Shown here: positions 35,821 through 47,601 of the stretch, piece after piece
How positions within the stretch are numbered: position 1 is the first letter of the stretch
Layout of the letters: every line of letters starts with the position of its first letter
Origin: Polyporus tsugae
Taxonomy: Eukaryota; Basidiomycota; Agaricomycetes; Polyporales; Polyporaceae
Length of the DNA: 64,000 nucleotides
Assembly: GCA_024305745.1 (NCBI GenBank)
Contig: JAHRBS010000013.1
Location: 744,001 to 808,000, forward strand
Reading direction: 5' to 3'
Notes under the pieces: generated by a model
The model's input: the letters and a program-made list of their open reading frames with translations, nothing else
Told to the model about the DNA's origin: nothing
Database searches by the model: none
Made by a program: the position numbers and the translations under genes

Positions 35821-37658
35821 CTAGTTGTCCTCGCGTCGGAACTTGCGGCTCGACCGCGCGCGCGCCAACCCCGGGGCCGCGACCGCACGGAGGACGTTCT
35901 TCTCCCTGAGCGCGCCGAGGAGCGCCGCCGCGTCCGCGCGGACGTCGTCGCCGTTGAGCCTGTAGCGCTTGGGCGTGATGCCCTTGCCGAACGTGCGCGT
36001 GACGTGGTTCGCGCAGAGGAGCGCGACGGCGATGTTGAGGACGTGGAGCGGGACGAGCGCGAAGAGCGCGCCGGAGAGCGTCGCGAGGTGTGTGCGCTCG
36101 AAGCGCCACAGCGCGCCCTTGCAGCCGGGGAGCGGCGTGCGCGGGTAGCAGGTGGGGGAGGGGGACGCGGCGTGCAGCGCGGAGAGGAAGCCGCAGCAGC
36201 GGAGGGCGTCCTGGATGGCGAGGCGGCCGCGGGGGGTGTAGTACTCGGACCAGGCGAGGGAGAGCTTGCGGTCGAGCGCGTAGGCGTGGCGCTTGTAGGC
36301 GGGGTAGGCGACGGCGAGGAGGGCGAGGAAGGCGGGCCAGAGGAGGAGGGCGTAGCACGCGAGGAGGGGGCGCGAGTTGAGGAGCGCGCCGGAGATGCCG
36401 ACGAGGAAGGCGAGGAGGAGGATCGAGGACGCAAGCGTGAGGAGGACGAGCAGGTCGTAGTCGGCGACGTACATCACTTCTGCGCCTTTCCATGCTGTGC
36501 GACAGCGTGCACCGGGGGGTCAGCGGCGAAGTTTGGGGTTTAGAGAAGGGGAGGGGGAGGGGGGGACGTACCTCGGAACCAGGTAAGGATCGCGCAGACG
36601 AGCCCGGCGCCCCCATATACGAGCAGGGTGCACACGGAGAGGACGAGGCACCACTTGTGCGGCGTCCAGCGGTCGGGGCGGTCCATCCCCAACCCCAGCC
36701 CATCCTCTCCCCCTTCCAAAGTGGACGCGGAGGCGGACCCGACCCCGAGCCAGCTCTCGCCCTTGAGCGCGCGAGGCCGCGGAAACTTGCGCGTGAACTT
36801 ATCGGAGGTGCTCCAGGTGGAGAGCAGGAGCGGCCGTTTGTCCTTGATGGCTGTCGGGACGGAGTGCGCAGGCTTTTCGGAAGCGGGAGCCGAGTGGCTT
36901 GAGCTGCGGGAGACGGCAGTGCTCGCGCTCGAAGTGGAGGTATGCGAGTACGTCGAGCGTTCCGAGTGGGTCCTCAATGCTGGAACTGGGCGAGAGCGGA
37001 AAGGATAGAAGTCGAAGTTGAAGGCGGGGAGGCGGGGGAAGTACGAGGTCAGGCCTCTCTTGACCGCACCTCCGGGTCCAGAGGTGTAGTCCGGGGTAGG
37101 CAGCCTCGAGACCTCAGACTGAGCACTGTGCATCGTCCAGTCAGAGCGGCCGCGCCTGGCTTGCACTGGGCGCGGGGTGAGCGGGACGTGGATAAAGCTC
37201 CCGCTCGCGCCATGCTTCCGATCGCCTTCTGGGGGTACAGGGCTGAGCAGACGTGAGTCGATCGGCACCTCTTCGCTGTCGGGCGTCGGGAGGAGGCGAG
37301 GACGAGAAGAATTGCTGTACGGGTGCGTGGGATCATCGCTCACTGCGGCTTCAGCAGGGAGCTCGGGGAGCGTCTTGAAACGCGACGGGACGCTGCGCGT
37401 CGACATGCGCGAGCGTCGCACGAGGAACACTGTGGGTTGGCCGCGTGCTGCATCGTCTGTGTCTTCGACTTGGATGGCGGGGGTGGAGTCTGCATGTTCG
37501 GCGCGGCCACCAAGGGAGATGCGTCGCCTGCTCGACACCGACGCTCCATCTTCCGCGTCCAACGCGATTTTGGGGCTATGCGCGCCTGAGCGGTGACGAA
37601 TCTTCGACCGTTCTATGCGCTCGAGGGCTGAGGAATTTGAGGGGATCCGGGGCGCCAT
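35821..37658 (-). CDS. Tetraspanin-like four-helix membrane protein with long N-terminal tail
   Basis: Two exons (37658-36572 and 36479-35821) give 581 aa. The first 335 residues are a Ser/Pro/Arg-rich, probably disordered cytoplasmic tail with many potential phosphosites. Helix 1 is WCLVLSVCTLLVYGGAGLV (about 336-360), interrupted just afterwards by the phase-1 intron. Helices 2 and 3 are LLVLLTLASSILLLAFLVG and YALLLWPAFLALLAVAYPA. The large loop has the tetraspanin hallmark CCG (ALRCCGFLS) followed by further Cys in TCYPRTPLPGCKG. Helix 4 is LVPLHVLNIAVALLCAN. The C-terminal tail is basic. Tetraspanins organise membrane microdomains; fungal ones act in infection-structure or morphogenesis pathways. 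Typical members are 200-300 aa, so the N-terminal extension is the unusual part. Confidence 0.8.
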
Positions 37659-38058
37659 GTTATGTTTGAAGTCTGAGACTGCTTCGCGACGTTTTCATGT
37701 TCCAGCTTTTGTTAGGCTGCATAGCCGTCCTATCTCAAAGCAGTCTGCAGAGCGACCATCATCCAGTCAGCCGCAAGCCAGGTGCTTACCGTCACAAGGA
37801 AACGAACCTGGGAAAGGAAAATACTCATGCGAGAATGGACTGCGTCCGAGAATACGATGGCATAAGGTACTAGGTGAAGACAACGCGGTCGATATGTATG
37901 TAATGCGGATAACGTCAGGTCAGGTCTGTCTGTGGTCCGGGGCAAGCAAAGTCCGTCTCTGTCAAAAGTCCAATTGGTAACTAAAGGGTAGAGGGGGTCA
38001 AGACATCCATAAGAACAAACGCAGGCCTGGATCCAAGACGCTCGCGACAAAGGAGCCA
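37659..38058. other. Intergenic, promoter of the tetraspanin-like gene
   Basis: About 400 bp between two minus-strand genes. No coding sequence recognised. Confidence 0.5.
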
Positions 38059-39518
38059 TCAGACGGAGTTGGTCGGAAGCTCGATGGGACACGCCCCGTC
38101 CGTGACCTCCGTCGATGCGCTCTGCTTCCCGACGAGGCCGGCGATGTCCAAGTCGAGGACAAGGCGGAACTGAACCGCTGTGGGAGTTTTCAGCGTGTTC
38201 AGCAATGATAATGGGCAAGGAGGAGAGACGAAACATATGGGTACGCACATGGACGTACGCCGTCCGAAACGACAGCCTTGTTTTTGCAGGCATTGTACCA
38301 GTTGTTCCCTGTCAGCAGCCATGATATGTGTGTGTGTGTGGGCGCATGTAGAAAGCAGGACGCACATGTGATATCGGAGTCGTTCACGGCAGAGTACGTG
38401 AAGTTCAAGTTTATGTTAATGATCGGGAACTGCTTCGCGGGCACGGTGAGATGGCCGGTGTCCCCTGTCGCGACTTGCCGATTTGTGGTCAGGTCGAACA
38501 CGGTGCCGTGGATGTTGTTAAAGGTGAGGGGCAGGAAGTTTCCTCCGGTGTCAGCTTGGAGCGCCATCATACCGGGGAAAGAGAAATTAGCTGGTGTTCG
38601 GCTGAACTCGGCAGGAACGGTAGTGTTGAAGGGCGCTGTAGCGGGGGAGATGGGCTCTATTTGGTTCGTGCTGAACGGGGGCACTCGGGGGATCGTAAAT
38701 GCCAGGACGAGGCCAATTCTGGGTACAAGTCAGCCACATATGTCGAAGGTTGATATATGCACGATACGCACGCTGCACAGAGCCCGAAGATAAAGCAGGC
38801 TGTAAACCTCCGGGTGAAGTACCTGCCACACAGACCAGTGTGGCCACGATTCCACGCCTTCCACTTTGAGGATATGTTTTCCATCTTCTCTTCCCGCTTC
38901 GCCTTCTTGGACATATCATGCAGCTCATCCGCCTTCCACTCCGGTCCCAGCGCCGGCACTGTCACCATCTCGACACCTCCAGGCTGCTGTTCGCCGGTGA
39001 GAGACGTCGCGGATTGCTTCGCAAAACTATAGCAGTATGAGCACAGATGGAGATGGCTACACCACACCAAAGCTGACTTACCCGGCGGTCTGTGGGCTGT
39101 ACGGTGTAGGCGAAGGCACCTGACGGTAGCTTCTAGAGTATAAGCCAATCACACCTCCAAACCCCTAGCAAGCCCGACCAACACACCCATTGTCGCCCAT
39201 CCCAAAAGCCGACGAATACTTTGGGCCAGCGTTGTTGAAGTCTGCATAGATGTCCCACGCGGCCGCCTCTTCGTCCCCGCCCCCTTTGACCGGCTCTTTG
39301 CGCCCACCGTCGAAGAACGAGGTCTGATTGTACCCGGCTCCGGCCGGAACGTCGTATCCATCTGCGCGGGAGTTCCTGTCGCCGTAGAAGGAGGACGTAG
39401 ATTCGACGCGCGGGCGGGTAGGGGGCAGGGCTCCAGCGGGGTATTCGGCGTTGAGGACGTCACCGCTCCGGCGGCCGCCATAGAACGAGGAGGCGGTCGA
39501 TTTACGGTCGTAGTCCAT
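38059..39518 (-). CDS. Conserved single-pass membrane protein with glycosylated outer domain
   Basis: Six exons (39518-39187, 39132-39082, 39026-38772, 38718-38366, 38308-38249, 38177-38059) give 389 aa. The N-terminal part is hydrophilic with repeats of the type SSFYG-x-R (SSFYGGRRSG, SSFYGDRNSR, SFFDGGRK). A basic helix-like segment (SKKAKREEKMENISSKWKAW) precedes a membrane segment at about residues 203-222 (RFTACFIFGLCAA + IGLVLAFTI) whose codons span an intron. The C-terminal domain has N-glycosylation sequons (NTT, NFS, NFT, NDS) and reads like the LEA14-like outer domain of a conserved fungal type II membrane protein family: GTVFDLTT, VPAKQFPI, LDLDIAGLVG. Function is unknown. It is divergent with ALG11, the starts being 301 bp apart. 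Confidence 0.75.
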
Positions 39519-39819
39519 GGATTGTCGTTAGTAAGATAAGGAGAGTGGGGGTGTGGACGCCGACGAGGGCAGGGACGAGGTCGATTGTCGAGCGAGACGG
39601 GCAGTGGGAAGGAGATGATGAGAGCGGACGGCCACATGCTCCTCTCGGAGGCGCCCGGAGCCATTCCGCTGGCTGGAGCCTGGAGCCAGTATGTAGTGCA
39701 TTCCTTCATTTCTTTCTCCACGTCCTGTTCGAACTGCTTTCTCTTCTTACGACTGCCTGGCCGTTGATCAGAGGGAAGACTTGCCGCAGGGTCCTCTGGC
39801 GATATCGCTTTCGTTCGTC
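39519..39819. promoter_or_regulatory. Shared divergent promoter region
   Basis: The 301 bp between the start of the minus-strand membrane protein gene (39518) and the ALG11 start (39820). Both genes must take their core promoters from here. I see no obvious TATA box. Confidence 0.5.
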
Positions 39820-41856
39820 ATGTTCCTGGCTCTCGTCGGTTTCCTGTTCGCTCTTCTAGTGGCCCAAACAGTGGGTCAAATACTTGGACTGCGCCGGAGG
39901 AATACCAAACAGAAGGAGAAGCTGTTCTCGGACCTTAGTGTAGAGGATGCGAGTACGAAGAAGATCGTAGGCTTCTTCCATCCCTACTGGTGAGCATTGC
40001 AGGACGGACAGTAGTGAATGTGCCTCTCATCTCACGCAGCGTTATCAAGTAATGCTGGAGGTGGCGGCGAACGCGTCCTCTGGGCTGCAATCTCTGCCAT
40101 TCAAGGGAAAGAACCAAAAGTTATCTCTGTTGTATACAGCGGAGACACCGACACGACGAAGGAGAAGATTATCGACAAAGTAAAGGTGTGCAGCCTGCCT
40201 GCCTTGCCCAGTCCTGCGTCCTCACCATCCCCAGGCAAGGTTCGACATTGTATTGTCTCCGAAGTCCCTGCACTTTGTCTTCTTGCAGTCTCGGCATCTC
40301 GTCGAGGACTCCACATGGCCTCGCTTTACCCTCCTAGGACAGAGTCTTGGCTCCATGTACCTCGTATGGGAAGCTATGTCAATACTCATCCCAGACTTAT
40401 TCATCGGTGAGTAGCATCAGCAAAAGACCCATTTTCCCGGCCGGACCCTGGGCTTCCCTGACTTCCTGGGTAAGTCAGACTCTCAGGTGTCTGATGCCTT
40501 AGAGCCTGGGGATCCTGAGGGGTCCTGAGGCTGCTTCCACAGGTACTCAGGGTCGTTCAGAAGGGCCAGGAAGATGTAATCTTGCTGTGTATTCCGCTCT
40601 ACCACATTGCCAACGCTGATTGCAATCTGTGCCGTAGATTCTATGGGCTATGCATTCACCTTCCCGGTGGTTGCACTGCTGGGAAACATCCCTGTCGGCG
40701 CATATGTTCACTACCCTACAATCAGCACAACAATGGTGTCCCGCGTGAAGAGTCGTGCAGCGGGGCACACTAACTCTGATGTGATCTCCTCGTCTAATGT
40801 CCTCAGTACTGGCAAGCTACTGTAGGTGCACCCTCGTCAACTGTCCGCTTAACCTAGAAATCACCAACATCACGCGACAGATACTACCGCATATTCATGT
40901 ACTACTACGCGTACTCCCTGCGCCAAGCGCGCTTCATCATGGTCAACTCCTCCTGGACGAAAGGCCACATCGACTCCATCCTACAATACTCTGACAAGCT
41001 CCTCGATGCCATTCACCTCCTTCCGCCCCTCGTCCTCTTGGAGATCCTCTCCCGCCGCCGGTCCGAGTGCCCGAAGGAGGCGCAGATAGTCTACCCGTCA
41101 TGCGACACCCGCCAGATGGCCCCCCTGCCGCTCGAGGGCCGCGAGCGCGTCATTCTCAGCATTGCCCAGTTCAGGTCAGTATAAATCCCGTCCTTGTAAG
41201 CTGCATTCGTGTCTCATATGCCATTCATGACGCCGATGCAGGCCGGAGAAGGACCACTCCGCACAGCTCCGCGCGTTCCACGCGCTGCTCGAGAAGTACC
41301 CGGAGTACAGGGGCGATGGCCCAGGCGCTGTCACGCTCGTCCTCGTGGGCGGCAGCCGCAACGTCGGCGACGCAACGCGCGTGGAGAACCTCCGTCTGGT
41401 TGCGCATGAGCTGGGGATTCAGGACCAGGTGCAGTTCGTCGTGAACGCGTCGTTCCCAGACATGCTCCGCTGGCTGTCGCGCGCCAGCATTGGGCTGGGC
41501 ACGATGGTCGACGAGCACTTCGGTATCAATATCGTCGAGTTCATGGTATGCCTGCATCCTCGTGTCGTGCGACGTGGAGGCTGACGCTTCTTCGGTAGGC
41601 CGCTGGCGCGATTGTCGTTGCGCATGCATCGGGCGGGCCACTGCTCGACATCGTTGTCCCGCTGAACGGCGAGCCGACGGGGTACCACGCCACCTCGCCC
41701 GAGACGTTCGCGGAGGCATTCCGCACGGTGCTCACGTTGTCGCCCGAAGCTGACATTGCGATGCGTACGAGGGCGCGGACGTGGGCCGTGCGGAAGTTCT
41801 CAGCCGAGGAGTTTGAGAGCGGGTGGGACGCGAGCGGGTGGCGGAAGTGGTTGTAA
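39820..41856 (+). CDS. ALG11: ALG11 alpha-1,2-mannosyltransferase (GDP-Man:Man3GlcNAc2-PP-dolichol)
   Basis: Seven exons (39820-39989, 40050-40185, 40235-40406, 40638-40821, 40881-41174, 41242-41545, 41599-41856) give 505 aa. The start is the ATG opening the membrane anchor [19 protein letters not shown]. The GDP-mannose-dependent fold is marked by [31 protein letters not shown] and the GT4 retaining motif [12 protein letters not shown], which holds the two spaced Glu. ALG11 adds the fourth and fifth mannoses to the lipid-linked oligosaccharide on the cytosolic ER face. Intron 3 is long (231 nt) and contains internal GTAAGT and CAG|GT strings that could serve as alternative splice sites. The gene is divergent from the glycosylated membrane protein gene. 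Confidence 0.93.
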
Positions 41857-42548
41857 GGTGGATGTCATTTCGATCGGGCATGGTGTGTCACAAACGCCCT
41901 TGCGTTTTCGATGATGTGATTAACTGTTCATATTTAGGAATCATCGGTGCCATACCCTGACACAGTTCCTGTATATGCCACCAGTCCGATATCCATCCCT
42001 GTGTGTGCCAGCGGTTTTTGGCATGTGTGTACTTACTAGAGGCGCGTCAGACCCGCGTCCGACAGCTTCTCAGAATGTCTCAACCACGCGCCTGTACCAC
42101 AATCGGCATCTTTATTTGCCGATAGGAGCCTAACAATCACCGATTCATCGAAGGTCGCATATGAGCCATCCATGAATGTTCATACGAACATGGGGTGGAC
42201 ATTAACGTTCTAGAACCATGGGGGGGAGACAGGCGACGCCTCAATGACTGCGTGCTAACGCCATGCTGCGTCCACCATGCGGATGCCGAACCCACTGAGG
42301 CATACTAGTTGACGCCAACGGGAAACTCTTCATGAATCAATGGGAAGCTTTGCTTTAAATAGTGTTAAGGCGGAGGCTTCCCGTACTTGCTCTTGACCCT
42401 CGCCCCGAGGACGACTCACCTCGTCCTCAACGCCGGCTCCTCCCAGCTCTGCTCCTCCCGTTTCGTGTTGCAATTACTTCGCTGGTGAGTGTTTCTGTTC
42501 TGTTTTGATAAAGAACTTGAAACTAAGCTTCATGAACTCTAGAGCGTC
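41857..42548. other. Intergenic
   Basis: 3' flank of ALG11 and upstream region of the DUF6535 gene. No coding sequence or repeat recognised. Confidence 0.55.
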
Positions 42549-44749
42549 ATGTCAGAGAGTACTGATATGGAGTCGAGAGCGAACCCCTCTCATCAAACAT
42601 CGTCGAATCCAGCTGAGCAACATGGAAGTCCCCCAGAATCCACCAAACCAGGCACGTCCAAGGTGAATATCTAAAATAATATCTTATCACGTTCCATAGT
42701 CAAGCTGATGGTACACGCGCAGAATGGTGCAAAATGGACATCCAGTGGAATCATCACCCAACAGGAGAAGGATAACGCGTATTTGAAGACAGCTAAGATC
42801 GTTCAAGAGTACAGCGATGACTTAGTCGACGGGTGGAACAAAGAGATAGATACGCTTCTCGTCTTTGTGCGCAATGCCATAACGTGCATCGTTGCATTTT
42901 CTGATGGATTTGTCGTACAGGCTGCCCTCTACTCAGCCATCCTCACTGCTTTCAATGTCCAGTCCTACCAGTATCTCCAGCCAGTCGCCCCAGACCCTAC
43001 CCTCGCCGTCTTACAGCAAATACTATCCCTCCAGCTCAACAGTCTCGCCATTACTCCTCCCATCAACTCGACCTATGGCGCATCCACAAGCACGACCAAT
43101 GACCAGACAGGGACGCAGGCTCGGGCACCCTCATGGGCGGTGGCGCTCAATATCCTCTGGTTCTCGGCACTCATCCTCAGTCTGGCGTCCACCTCCATCG
43201 GCATCATGGTCAAGCAATGGCTACGTGCGTACCAGAACGGCTGTTCAGGCGTAGCCCAGGAGTCTGCGCGACTTCGCCAGCTCCGGTTGAACAACCTAGA
43301 GAAGTGGCGCGTCGCGGAGATCGTGGCCATCCTCCCCGTACTGCTCCAACTGTCGCTCTGGCTCTTCTTTGGGGGGCTTCTTGTCCTCCTCTGGCAACTC
43401 GATCCCACTGTCGCTACAGTCACGAGCGCCCTCGTAGGCATCGTGATGTTGGCTGTGGTCGGGATGACCATCCTGCCGGTCATTTGCCGCAGCTGCGCCT
43501 ACCTCTCCCCGCTAGCATTTGCCTTCCTCTATGTCAAGCAACATGTCGAATATGGGCTGAAATTCGGGAGCAAAACAGTTGGCCTCCTACTATCCCTCCC
43601 TTTCGTACAGGTTGCCGGTCCCCTGATGAGGCGTAGTCTCCTTTCACCTCAACGCTACGTCACCGTGGTTGGAGGGTGGTCCCTGTGGGCGCATAGCGCG
43701 TCTCACGACGTGACCTTCACAACATGGCGCGGTCAAGAGAAAGCCACGATCCAGGAGTCTTCCTCCGAGCTCGATATCGACACGATCGTGAGCAGTTATG
43801 CCGCTACCATGGATCTCAACGGCCTCGTTGACGCCGCAGTGCCTATACTTATTGAGCAAGATCCTGACGAAGTCGACCGGTGTTTCGCATGCATTCGCGC
43901 TATCATCCACCGACATCATCCTGCCTTAGAGGTTTCGGCAGACATCTCCGTTCAATTGCGAGAACACCTATCCCGGATCCAGCGCGGTGGCCTAGTCCAG
44001 TGGTTGGAGGGCAAGGCTACTGACTTTCAAGATTTTGATCCCGATCGGACACAAACGACGGTACTCTTCGTCTTGTCGGCTGCAGTAATGGCCCATGGCC
44101 GCGAAACCCTCTGGGCCGGTAACATTTTGCGCGACGTAGTGCGCGCCAGCGCCCACCAAATCTGTTACGACGTACCATGGCATACCCTACGGCATGGTGC
44201 GTAGACATATGGCTCACGGTGTGATTTTGTTGCAGGCTAACGTGTCTTGCTACAGTCGTTACGGCAATGGTGAAATTGACGCAGCGATATCTCGACCCCC
44301 CATCCTCTCGACGACTCGGACCATTCACTATGGATATCGCGTCCAAGCCATTCCGAGAGACGTCTCGCCTCTTTCGACTCTTGTTTTCCGTCCCTGGTTG
44401 GTCGAAGGATGAGTCGGAGCTCAAGGCATTCCTGGCGTTGGTTTTCCAAATGGCCATTCATCTGCAACAATATTTGCTCCGAGTCGTCGAACTCCCATTG
44501 CCTCCCGTGGATGCCATGGAGATATTATCCTTCCTCCGAGAAACTCTAGAATGCCTCTTTCACCATGAGTACGGCATGGAGCTCATCGCTGACAGGAGTC
44601 TTCACAAGGCCGTAGTGCAGACAGTTGGGCGTATAGAGGCTTCTGCTGAGCGCCAAGTATACCCGTGGTACGAGCTATCGGTGGATCAAGAGCTGAAAAG
44701 CTTGAAGAAGACTATCGGAATATACGAGCCTGATGCACAGGCGGCCTAG
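42549..44749 (+). CDS. DUF6535 domain multi-pass membrane protein
   Basis: Three exons (42549-42662, 42723-44196, 44256-44749) give 693 aa. After a hydrophilic head (MSESTDMESRANPS...) the basidiomycete-typical DUF6535 region spans about residues 50-240: VQAALYSAILTAFNVQSYQYL, PSWAVALNILWFSALILSL and IGIMVKQWLRAY are the hallmark strings. Two more membrane helices follow (VLLQLSLWLFFGGLLVLLW and VGIVMLAVVGMTILPVI). The C-terminal half is soluble, helical and without a known domain. The family is expanded in agaricomycetes and uncharacterised. The first acceptor was chosen as GCGCAG, because the nearer TAG would bring a stop at once. A possible 3'-UTR intron (GTATGC...TTCAG) lies after the stop near 44792-44847. 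Confidence 0.85.
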
Positions 44750-46483
44750 ATCACGGAGGAAAGGACACCCCTCACCAGCCCTCACCCCAAGGTATGCAAA
44801 CTTCCCTACCGCAGTGCCTAAGGAGCAGTGTTGACGTTTAATTCAGAGTCGAATTTGTGGTGTACCTCGACAACGCCTGGGAGACGCACGTGCAGGTAGC
44901 CGCGCACGGTAGGACTGAATGTTGGGACATGAGCTTAACGAGACGCAGGACGCCTCACGTCTCACAAGATTCCGGTTCGCTTGTTTGTGTATCGCGGTCT
45001 CCTATCATATTTGTGTATTACGCGCCTATGCGTTAAAGAGAACCGCGGCGACGGAAAGTCCTAAACAATGACATGCAGTCTACGCTCTCAACGATATGCA
45101 TCCATTGGCGGGCAGAGTGTTACAAGGCTGCGAGCCGTCATTTTTGCGGCGCTCGCCATGTTTGCCCAGGCCGCCTTGAAGTCTGCGACTCGGAGCGAGA
45201 GCACGGAATCCGGCGTCGGCCCACAACCAAAGGTGCGCTCCGTTTACCCCTTGCACAGTCTTGCGCGATGATGGTCCAAGGGAAATACCGAGCCTCGTGC
45301 ATGACAATGGACTGGATGATGGCGTTGCGAGGTGCTGGCTGGAAGAGGGAATGTGCAACTCCGGCTTATCGCTGGGGAGCATACCGAGGGACGGCACGCT
45401 GGCGACGTCGACTGGAACCCAAAGGTGATCTATGTTTCGGAGTTATCATGAGAATCTTTCCCGACCCTACCTCATTCAATACACCCACATTTTCGCATTC
45501 TGGCCCAAAACCCGGATGTTGTTTGCTCGCTCATGCCGTGACCAGACCTATGATTTGACTTCTTTCGTGTTATACACACCAACAGAGTCATCATTTCAGC
45601 TGCACGACACGCACCGACGTCATATTGAGGCCCGCGACTTGCATCGTGCGCCATCACGGTAGCAGTCCACTTGATCTCGTCATATCCTGGTCCGACTGAT
45701 GTTTGGCCCGTCACGTATTTGAGGGATACTGCGGCGGCGGCGGTCGATGAATTTAGCATCGATGAAGAATAACCTGAATTGCACCATAGGTATGGCAGGA
45801 GACAGGTCTCCTTGTTACCGATTCAAGTTGCTTAGTAGATCTAGAACTTAGAGGATGAGCGGAGGGCGGAGTGCCGGTTGAGCGGGAATTCGGTGTTTAG
45901 TACCACGGCCCCCACCGGAGACGGAGAAGGTTTATTGTCCGTCGTAGTCCATGGACCGGGCAGGGAAGGAGGGAATGAGAAAAAACTCGAAGTTCGAAGT
46001 ATAGTACTGTACTGGCCATGGACCTGGTAGCGCTGGCAGCATCACAGAATCGGCGCTGAGGTTGTAAGCATAGCCACTATTTCAGGGAATTGTAATGGGT
46101 TTTATCGGGGTAAAATGAGAGTTTTCGCTAGTCGAATCTCCCAGCGTGTGTAGGTGACTGACTGGCTGCGAAACCCGTCGCGCTCCATCAGCACCGAGCC
46201 ATCGCGCGGCTGCGCGGTCTACCATATGCGGACATCCGCCTTGTCCCTCTTCCCTCTGTGAGCCCGCACGGCTCCCCTCTGCGAGCCGGCTCCTGAGCCA
46301 CCGCGCATAAGTAGGCAGCACTAGGGAAAGGAGACACATTCTCCTTCTCACCCCCGCATGCTGCCTACAGGTGAGATGTGTTCGCTGATCTCACAGTCCT
46401 CCACGCTCCTGCTCACACATGCACGCTGCCTACAGGCACTGGCGTTTTTTGCTACTACAGTACTACATACCATCTGTCAAATC
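44750..46483. other. Intergenic, no recognisable gene
   Basis: 1.7 kb with short frames only. Two frames at 45068-45558 overlap each other and look random. The string gctgcctacag occurs twice near 46360-46435 and again at 47316, so part of the neighbouring mobile element may extend to about 46360. Confidence 0.45.
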
Positions 46484-47178
46484 ATGACAAATGACACCAG
46501 TCCGACCACTCGCTGAAAGGCTCAGGAGCCCGAGCCGGCTGCCTCTAGCAGCACATCTCAGCAGCCCACCAGCAAGGAGTCCGCAACCAGCAAATCCACG
46601 ACCACTGGCGGAGCACCTCAGCAGTCCACTCAGAGAATCGCATTCCAGTCAGGAAGTTCAGAGACATTCCCCGGGTCGACGGATGACGGTACTCCCGAGC
46701 AGCAGCCAATCACGCAGCCCAAGTCCCAGGCAAACCTGGAGGTTACAAGGGCTTGCGAGAGCATCATCAATGCTTACAAGTGAGGGCAGCAGCCTCGCAT
46801 TACCGCACTCCTATCGCTCGCCAAGGCACTCAGAGTGGAGTCTGCTGAGAACGACGATGGCGCAGCACTTCAGGCCTTCGACTCCTACTATGCACAGGTC
46901 CTGGAGGTTGACAACTATAGGAAGGAGAGTCAGCAGCCGACAAAGTCTAGGGAGCAGTCTCAGCACAGGCCGGAGGCTGAAGAAGGAGAGCGAGGTCGCA
47001 CTCAGATGCTTGGCGAGTCCAAGGGGAAAGAGCGAGTGGACCGCAAACGCTCGCAGTCGCCAGCACACCACACACCTTGCAGTAGGTCGTCGTCCCTCTC
47101 TCCTAGCAAGGATGGACAGCCCGCCAACAAGAGGCAGAAGCAGAACCCCATGCTCTTTGCTTGGGCAAGTGACAACAC
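46484..47178 (+). pseudogene. Transposon-associated ORF, truncated and with stops
   Basis: The frame starting at ATG 46484 reads through Gln/Ser/Thr-rich sequence (KESATSKSTTTGG, TPEQQPITQPKSQ), ARACESIINAYK-like helices and ALQAFDSYYAQVLEVDN to an Arg/Lys-rich tail. This head resembles the accessory ORF that accompanies retroelements in many agaricomycetes. Two TGA codons interrupt it, after codon 10 and after INAYK; both could be CGA mutated once. The frame is cut at about 47179, where the terminus of an opposite-strand LTR begins. A 257-codon open frame overlapping it in another phase is not the coding frame. Identification is by resemblance only. Confidence 0.55.
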
Positions 47179-47598
47179 TGTCACAGCTGAACGACTGTGC
47201 CACAAAACAAACAAAAAGGGGGGGCTCACTGATGGAGACACACAGAGGGTGGCAACAGAAGTAGAGGATAGATTGGCCTAGACTAGAAGGCAGAGGATGA
47301 CAGGGGCTGTTAAGCTGCCTACAGATGATGGGGGAATGAACAAGAGACAGAATCTAAGGTCTCTGAGCCCACATCACAGCCCTTATATACTATACATGAC
47401 AGGTGCACAGACCACCTGGCTTCAGGGCAGGCTTGGATACTGATGGCAGGTGAGCCAGTCCAAAAGGAGAACAAAGAGGTAAGTACTATTACATAATGAT
47501 GACCAGTGTCCAGGCTAGAGTCCGGAAATGTGGTGAACCTGGGGTTAGGGTTGGTGGCTGTGACTGTAGTACCAAACGTGGCGCAAAAAACCGTGACA
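47179..47598 (-). mobile_element. 3' LTR of a Ty3/Gypsy element
   Basis: On the minus strand the LTR begins TGTCACGG right after a polypurine tract (GAGGAGGGGG, 47602-47610) and ends CTGTGACA. The six terminal bases TGTCAC/GTGACA are perfect inverted repeats. A TATA box (TATATAAGG) lies inside, near 47385-47395. Length 420 bp. The left end cuts the ORF at 46484-47178, which marks an insertion into an older element. Confidence 0.7.
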
Positions 47599-47601
47599 CT
47601 A

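Noticed and set aside
42693..42700. Nearer acceptor TTCCATAG for the first intron of the DUF6535 gene
   Set aside because: Using it would give a 37-nt intron and an immediate in-frame TGA; GCGCAG at 42722 keeps the frame.
46491..47264. 257-codon plus-strand open frame as a gene
   Set aside because: It is out of phase with the coding-like frame beginning at 46484, is merely Ser/Arg-rich, and owes its openness to base composition.
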